Of a DNA stretch of 10,590 nucleotides, positions 6,817 through 10,590 are shown in pieces. The notes under the pieces are model-generated. The model worked only from the letters and a program-made list of their open reading frames with translations, did no database searches and had not been told where the DNA came from. Source of the DNA: Rhodospirillaceae bacterium (lineage in GTDB: Bacteria; Pseudomonadota; Alphaproteobacteria; Dongiales; Dongiaceae). The translations under genes and the position numbers were made by a program. Where the stretch lies: NCBI GenBank assembly GCA_016794075.1, contig JAEUKU010000354.1, positions 1 to 10,590 of the forward strand, given 5' to 3'. Each line of letters opens with the position of its first letter. The stretch's first letter is position 1.

Positions 6817-7950
6817 CTATAGCGCCAGCTTGCCGGGGTAATAGTGGTTGTAGGCAAGCACGTAATCCGGCGAGTTCATCAGTTCGTAGAAAGTGACCGT
6901 CTCCACGAACTTCCGCTGGCTGTCCATGACCTTCTTCATGAAGGGATCCTGGCCCAGCGTGTCGATGAGCTTGTCCCAGGCCGCGAGCTGGGCGTCCAGC
7001 ACGTCCTGCGGCGTGCGCAGGACCTTCACGCCATGCTCGTTCTGCAGCTTTTGCAGGTCGTCGGAATACTGCTTCAGGGCCCAGGCGTGATTGCCGGCGC
7101 TGGCAGCTTCGACGCCGTGCTGCAGGATCGCCTGCAGGTCGGCCGGCAGGCCTTCGAAGAAGTCGCGGTTGAACTGGAACTCGAACGCCTCGCTCGCCTG
7201 GTGGTAGGAGGAGAGCATGTAGTTCTTGGCGACGTCCTGGGCGCCGAAGCGCATGTCGGAGGTCGGGTTGTTGAACTCGAAGGCGTCGATGACGCCGCGC
7301 TCCATGGCCGGCACGATTTCGCCGCCCGGCAGCTGCGCGACGCTCATGCCCAGCTCCTGCAGCAGGTCGGCGGCCAGGCCGACGGTGCGGTATTTCAGCC
7401 CCTTGACGTCGTTGACGCTCGTCACCGGGTTCTTGAACCAGCCGAAGGGCTGGGCCGGCATCGGGAAGCCGAAGAAGCCGACGATGTTCAAGCCGAGGAT
7501 GTCCTGCGTCAGCTCGCGGTAGAGATCCTTGCCGCCGCCCTGGTAGAACCAGCCCAGCATGGTCGCGGCGCTGCCGCCCCAGACCGGACCGGTGCCGAAG
7601 AAGGAGGCACCCTTGTGCTTGCCGTACCAATAGACGGCGACGGTGTGCGAGGCGTCGATGACGCCGTCATTCACCGCGTCGATGACCTGGAAGGCGCCGA
7701 CCACCGCGCCGGCCGGCAGCAGGTCGATCTTCAGCCGGCCGCCGGACATGGCCTCGACGCGCTGCACGTATTGGCCGGCCATCTCGTGGAAGGCGTCAGA
7801 TGCCGGCCAGGACGACTGCATCTTGACCACGATTGGAGTCTGCGCCGAGACGATGGCGGGAGCCGCGATCGAGGCAGCGGCGCCACCGGCAACGACGCTG
7901 CCAGCCTTCAGGAACTTCCGGCGCGACTGCGCCCGGTCAATGCCCGTCAT
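6817..7950 (-). CDS. TRAP transporter periplasmic substrate-binding protein (mannitol/chloroaromatic/2-oxoacid-type)
   Basis: A 377-residue protein that captures the solute in the periplasm and delivers it to the two permease subunits. It opens with a twin-arginine signal: QSRRKFLKAG at residues 8-17, a hydrophobic stretch, and a likely cleavage after VSA at 34-36. Tat signals are common in this branch of TRAP binding proteins. The mature part (MQSSWPASDAFHEMAGQYV, HTVAVYWYGK, PGGEIVPAMERGVIDAFEF) matches the family that includes the 2-oxoacid binder TakP. R188 (GLKYRTVG) corresponds to the arginine that binds the substrate carboxylate, and Q167 and E225 keep the TakP-like spacing. Position 226 is Phe where TakP has Trp. 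ATG at 7950 was chosen because GAGGAGGAA precedes it and it gives a proper Tat signal; the frame stays open upstream to 8049. It is the first gene of the operon. Confidence 0.94.
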   Translation of the reverse strand: MTGIDRAQSRRKFLKAGSVVAGGAAASIAAPAIVSAQTPIVVKMQSSWPASDAFHEMAGQYVQRVEAMSGGRLKIDLLPAGAVVGAFQVIDAVNDGVIDASHTVAVYWYGKHKGASFFGTGPVWGGSAATMLGWFYQGGGKDLYRELTQDILGLNIVGFFGFPMPAQPFGWFKNPVTSVNDVKGLKYRTVGLAADLLQELGMSVAQLPGGEIVPAMERGVIDAFEFNNPTSDMRFGAQDVAKNYMLSSYHQASEAFEFQFNRDFFEGLPADLQAILQHGVEAASAGNHAWALKQYSDDLQKLQNEHGVKVLRTPQDVLDAQLAAWDKLIDTLGQDPFMKKVMDSQRKFVETVTFYELMNSPDYVLAYNHYYPGKLAL

Positions 7951-7953
7951 GGT

Positions 7954-7962
7954 TTCCTCCTC
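7954..7962 (-). promoter_or_regulatory. Strong ribosome binding site of the TRAP binding-protein gene
   Basis: GAGGAGGAA lies three bases before ATG at 7950, with the GGAGG core about six bases away. It is the best Shine-Dalgarno sequence in the window. It decides the start against the in-frame ATG at 8049 and fits the high expression expected of a periplasmic binding protein. Confidence 0.8.
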
Positions 7963-8051
7963 ATGTCGTTGTGAGTTCGCGTCTTTGCGCGTTTGGCGAT
8001 CTTTTGTTTCGATCATTAATGCACAGAAAATCAGGGGAGAAAACAGCAAAG

Positions 8052-8093
8052 GGCGGCGGTTCGACCTTTGGCGTAGAAACGGGTTCCGCCACC
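8052..8093 (-). terminator. Weak candidate terminator after ccoS
   Basis: On the minus strand GGTGGCGG pairs with CCGCCGCC (eight pairs, one G-U) around a long 26-base interior, followed by a T-rich but interrupted run (CTTTGCTGTTTTCT). It begins about eight bases after the ccoS stop and would separate the cco genes from the TRAP operon. The long loop and broken U-tract make it a poor intrinsic terminator. Confidence 0.25.
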
Positions 8094-8100
8094 AATTCGT

Positions 8101-8292
8101 TCATTGGTCGTGGCCGGCTGGGCGCGGTCCATCCGTCCCGTTCGGTCTGTCCTCGTCGTCGTCGAACAGGATGCGGTTGGCCGCGCCTTCCATGTCCTCG
8201 TACTGGCCGGATTTCAGCGCCCAGAGGAAGGCGGCGAGGCCGAGCCCGCCCAGCACCAAGGCCACCGGAATGAGATAGAGCAGGATGGTCAT
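8101..8292 (-). CDS. ccoS: cbb3-type cytochrome oxidase assembly protein CcoS
   Basis: A 63-residue single-pass membrane protein needed for heme and copper to be inserted into active cbb3 oxidase. It shows the CcoS pattern: a short N-terminus, one helix (ILLYLIPVALVLGGLGLAAF, about residues 3-22), then FLWALKSGQYEDMEGAANRILFDDDED, where the SGQ-Y-D/E-D-x-EG-A-x-R-IL-x-DD signature is diagnostic. A hydrophilic tail ends in GPRPAGHDQ. Its ATG overlaps the TGA of ccoI in ATGA, so the two are translationally coupled, matching the usual ccoI-ccoS order of the ccoGHIS (fixGHIS) assembly operon. The next gene downstream on this strand starts 150 bases away and belongs to a different function. Confidence 0.95.
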   Translation of the reverse strand: MTILLYLIPVALVLGGLGLAAFLWALKSGQYEDMEGAANRILFDDDEDRPNGTDGPRPAGHDQ

Positions 8293-10590
8293 TGTCCCTT
8301 TGCCCTTCCGAGGCGCAGCGCATTGCCGATCACCAGGATCGACGAGGACGACATGGCGAGGGCCGCGACCAGCGGCGTGACATAGCCGAGGACCGCCAGC
8401 GGCACCGCCGCCAAATTGTAGCACAGCGCCAGTGCCAGGTTCTGCCGCATCAGCCTGTCGGCCGCGCGGGCCAGCCCCAGCGCCTGGGGCACCGCCAGCA
8501 ATGAGGCGCCCTGGAACACGATGTCGGCGGCGGCCTGGCTCACGTCGGTTCCGGTCGCCGGCGCCATCGAGACATGCGCGGCGGCCAGGGCCGGCGCGTC
8601 GTTGAGCCCGTCGCCCACCATCAGCACCCGGCGGCCCTGGGCGGCGAGGTCCTGCAGGTGGCGCAGCTTCCCGGCCGGCGCCACGCCGGCGCGCCAATCC
8701 TCGATGCCCAGGCGCCCGGCAATGGCGGCGACCGCGGCCGGACGGTCGCCGGAGCAGATCTCGATGGCGCAGCCGGCCGCACGCAGCCGCCTCACGGCCG
8801 CCGCCGCGTCGGGGCGCAGATCGTCGGCGAGGGCGAAGCGCGTCGGCGGCACGCCCGGCCCGCTGAGCCACAGCGACAGCGTGGCGCTGCCGTCATCGGC
8901 CACGCCGACGAAGGCGTGGCTGCCCAGGCGCCAGACGCCTTCCGGAACCTGCAGTTCCAGGCCGTGCCCCGGTATCTCGCCGACGCCGGTCGCCGCCGGC
9001 GCTTCGGGCGCCGCCCGGCGGATGGCGCGCGCCAGCGGATGCCGGCTGCCCGCCGCCAAGCTGGAGGCGCGCGCGAGCAAGGCGGGATCGACGCCGGGCG
9101 CCAGGCGCAGATCGCCGCTGGTCAGCGTCCCGGTCTTGTCGAAGACCACGATGTCGATGTCGCGCAGCCGCTCCAGCGCATCGCCGGATTTGAGCAGGAT
9201 GCCGCCCTTCATCAGGCGCTGGCTGGCCACCACCTGCACCACCGGCACGGCGAGGGCCAGCGCGCAGGGGCAGGTGATGATCAGCACCGCCACGGCGATG
9301 AGCAAAGCGGGCTGCCAGGCCATGCCGCCCAGCAGGGTCCAGCCGAGGAAGGCCAGCAGCGCCGTCGCATGCACGACCGGCGAATAGTACTGCGCCACCC
9401 GGTCGGCGATCTGCACATAGCGGCCGCGGCGGGCTTCGGCGGCCTCCATCAGGCGGATGATCTCGGCCAGCAGCGTTCCGCTGCCCGCCTGCCGCGTGAC
9501 GATGGTGAGCGGCGCCGTCAAATTCAGCGTGCCGGCATAGACCTCGCCGCCCGTCTGCCGGGTGACCGGCGCGGTTTCGCCGGTCAGAAGGCTGAGATCG
9601 AGGTCGCTGGTGCCGCTCTCGACGACCCCGTCCACCGGCACCCGCGCGCCGGCGGCGACCAGCACCCGCTGGCCGGGGCGGAGCGACCCCGGCTGCACGT
9701 CGCGGGTGCGTCCGTCATCCTCCAGGAGCGTCGCGGCGGTGGCGCCGAGCGCGGTCAGCTGCTCCGCCGCCAGCCGGGCCCGCGCCCGCGCCCGGCGGTC
9801 GAGATAGCGGCCGATCAGCAGGAAGAACAGCAGTGTGACGGCGGAATCGAAATAGGCGTGCTCGCCGCCCCTGAAGGTCTCGTAGAGCGAAATGGCGGGC
9901 GCCAGCACGATGGCGAGGGAGATCGGCACGTCCATGTTGGTGCGCCGGGCGCCGAGCGCGGCCAGGGCCGAGCGGAAGAAGGGCTGGCCCGCATAGAAGA
10001 TCACCGGAATGGCGATCAGCGCCGAGATCCAGTGGAACAGGTCGCGGGTGCCGGCCGCCATGCCCTCGGCATGGCCGGCCCAGACCGACACCGAGAAGAG
10101 CATGATGTTGCCGGCGGCGAAGCCGGCCACGGCCATCGCTCGCAGCAGGGCCTTGCTCTCGGCATCGTCGGCGGATTTCAGCAGCGCCGGGTCGAAGGGC
10201 ACCAGGCGATAGCCGAGCCGCTGCACCAGGCCGATCAGCGCCGCCGGGTCCGCCTCCCCCTTGCGCCAGGCGAGGGTCAGGCGCCGGGTCGACAGGCTGA
10301 CGCGGGCCCGCACGATTCCGGCCTCGCGCAGCAGCGTCTGCTCGATCAGCCAGACGCAGGCGCCGCATTGCAGGCCCTCGATCATCAGGGACAATTGCGC
10401 GGTGCCGTCGCCGCGATCGACGACCCAGGCCGACGGGTCGGCGGCGGCGCGCGTCTCGTCCGGCCGTGGGCGCTGGGCCGGGTTGTCCAGGCTGCGGCGT
10501 TCGTAGTAGCGGCCGAGGCCAAGATTGTTGATGAGGGCGTAGGCGCCTTCGCAGCCATGGCAGCAGAACCGCCCGGTGCCCGCGACGGCG
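8289..10590 (-). CDS. ccoI: Copper-translocating P1B-type ATPase for cbb3 oxidase assembly (5' end outside window)
   Basis: The ATP-driven copper exporter CcoI (FixI) supplies copper for cbb3 oxidase maturation across the inner membrane. The frame stays open to the right edge, giving 766 visible residues; only a short N-terminal piece is missing. Visible residues 7-33 (RFCCHGCEGAYALINNLGLG and on) are the cysteine-rich N-terminal metal-binding segment found in CcoI/FixI. A heavy-metal-associated domain follows with C75 and C78 (GLQCGAC). P-type ATPase landmarks are in order: TGET (336-339) in the actuator domain, the metal-binding CPC (440-442) in ITCPCALALAVP, phosphorylated D484 in DKTGTLT, the HP dipeptide of the nucleotide domain in SRHPLARAI, and GDGLNDAPAL near 659. 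The end MSSSSILVIGNALRL is typical. The first ATG-like codons within the window near 10394 are internal and not starts. It overlaps ccoS by four bases. The preceding genes (ccoG, ccoH) are expected beyond the edge. Confidence 0.96.
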   Translation of the reverse strand, partial: AVAGTGRFCCHGCEGAYALINNLGLGRYYERRSLDNPAQRPRPDETRAAADPSAWVVDRGDGTAQLSLMIEGLQCGACVWLIEQTLLREAGIVRARVSLSTRRLTLAWRKGEADPAALIGLVQRLGYRLVPFDPALLKSADDAESKALLRAMAVAGFAAGNIMLFSVSVWAGHAEGMAAGTRDLFHWISALIAIPVIFYAGQPFFRSALAALGARRTNMDVPISLAIVLAPAISLYETFRGGEHAYFDSAVTLLFFLLIGRYLDRRARARARLAAEQLTALGATAATLLEDDGRTRDVQPGSLRPGQRVLVAAGARVPVDGVVESGTSDLDLSLLTGETAPVTRQTGGEVYAGTLNLTAPLTIVTRQAGSGTLLAEIIRLMEAAEARRGRYVQIADRVAQYYSPVVHATALLAFLGWTLLGGMAWQPALLIAVAVLIITCPCALALAVPVVQVVASQRLMKGGILLKSGDALERLRDIDIVVFDKTGTLTSGDLRLAPGVDPALLARASSLAAGSRHPLARAIRRAAPEAPAATGVGEIPGHGLELQVPEGVWRLGSHAFVGVADDGSATLSLWLSGPGVPPTRFALADDLRPDAAAAVRRLRAAGCAIEICSGDRPAAVAAIAGRLGIEDWRAGVAPAGKLRHLQDLAAQGRRVLMVGDGLNDAPALAAAHVSMAPATGTDVSQAAADIVFQGASLLAVPQALGLARAADRLMRQNLALALCYNLAAVPLAVLGYVTPLVAALAMSSSSILVIGNALRLGRAKGQ

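Noticed and set aside
8015..8043. Possible promoter for the TRAP operon: TTTTCT, 17 bases, ATTAAT on the minus strand
   Set aside because: The region is locally AT-rich and in the right place, but the matches to a sigma-70 promoter are only about three and four of six, too weak to call.
7951..8049. N-terminal extension of the TRAP binding protein to an in-frame ATG at 8049
   Set aside because: It would bury the twin-arginine signal 33 residues inside the protein and ignores the strong GAGGAGGAA site before 7950; the region is more likely the untranslated leader.

Overview
The window is GC-rich with strongly G/C-ending codons. Its gene content (class I polyhydroxyalkanoate synthase, cbb3 oxidase maturation factors, a TRAP transporter with a Tat-type binding protein) fits an aerobic or microaerobic alphaproteobacterium. 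A Rhodospirillales- or Rhizobiales-like lineage is my best guess from general style; no ribosomal marker is present to prove it.

Layout. Bases 1-32 hold the first codons of a minus-strand gene that leaves the window. A 230-base divergent gap follows (33-262), in which I recognise no operator or confident promoter. A plus-strand block then runs from 263 to 3137: a single-domain response regulator, the PHA synthase phaC, and a small flavodoxin-like protein. Everything from 3134 to the right edge is on the minus strand, in two groups. Read in the direction of transcription, the first group (10590 to 8101) is the end of ccoI followed by ccoS, overlapping by four bases. The second group (7950 to 3134) is a TRAP transporter (binding protein, small permease, large permease), an amidase-signature enzyme, and a 58-residue two-helix membrane protein. 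The plus and minus blocks collide tail to tail and share the four bases CTAG, each strand reading its own TAG stop there.

How the genes work together. CcoI pumps copper and CcoS helps cofactor insertion during cbb3-type cytochrome oxidase assembly; the rest of that locus (ccoG, ccoH, possibly ccoNOQP) should lie beyond the right edge. The TRAP genes make a sodium- or proton-driven, binding-protein-dependent importer for a small organic acid or similar solute. The amidase lies 15 bases downstream of the large permease, so the imported compound may carry an amide bond that the enzyme hydrolyses. A strong hairpin between the binding-protein gene and the permease genes probably sets their relative expression. 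The response regulator and flavoprotein flank phaC, but their role in PHA metabolism is not shown by the sequence.

Most of this is ordinary metabolic and respiratory gene content. I do not see a clearly undescribed defence, mobile or RNA-based system. The items most worth a second look are the small membrane protein gene at the end of the amidase operon with its shared stop, the intercistronic hairpin, and the unusual binding-pocket residues of the TRAP binding protein.
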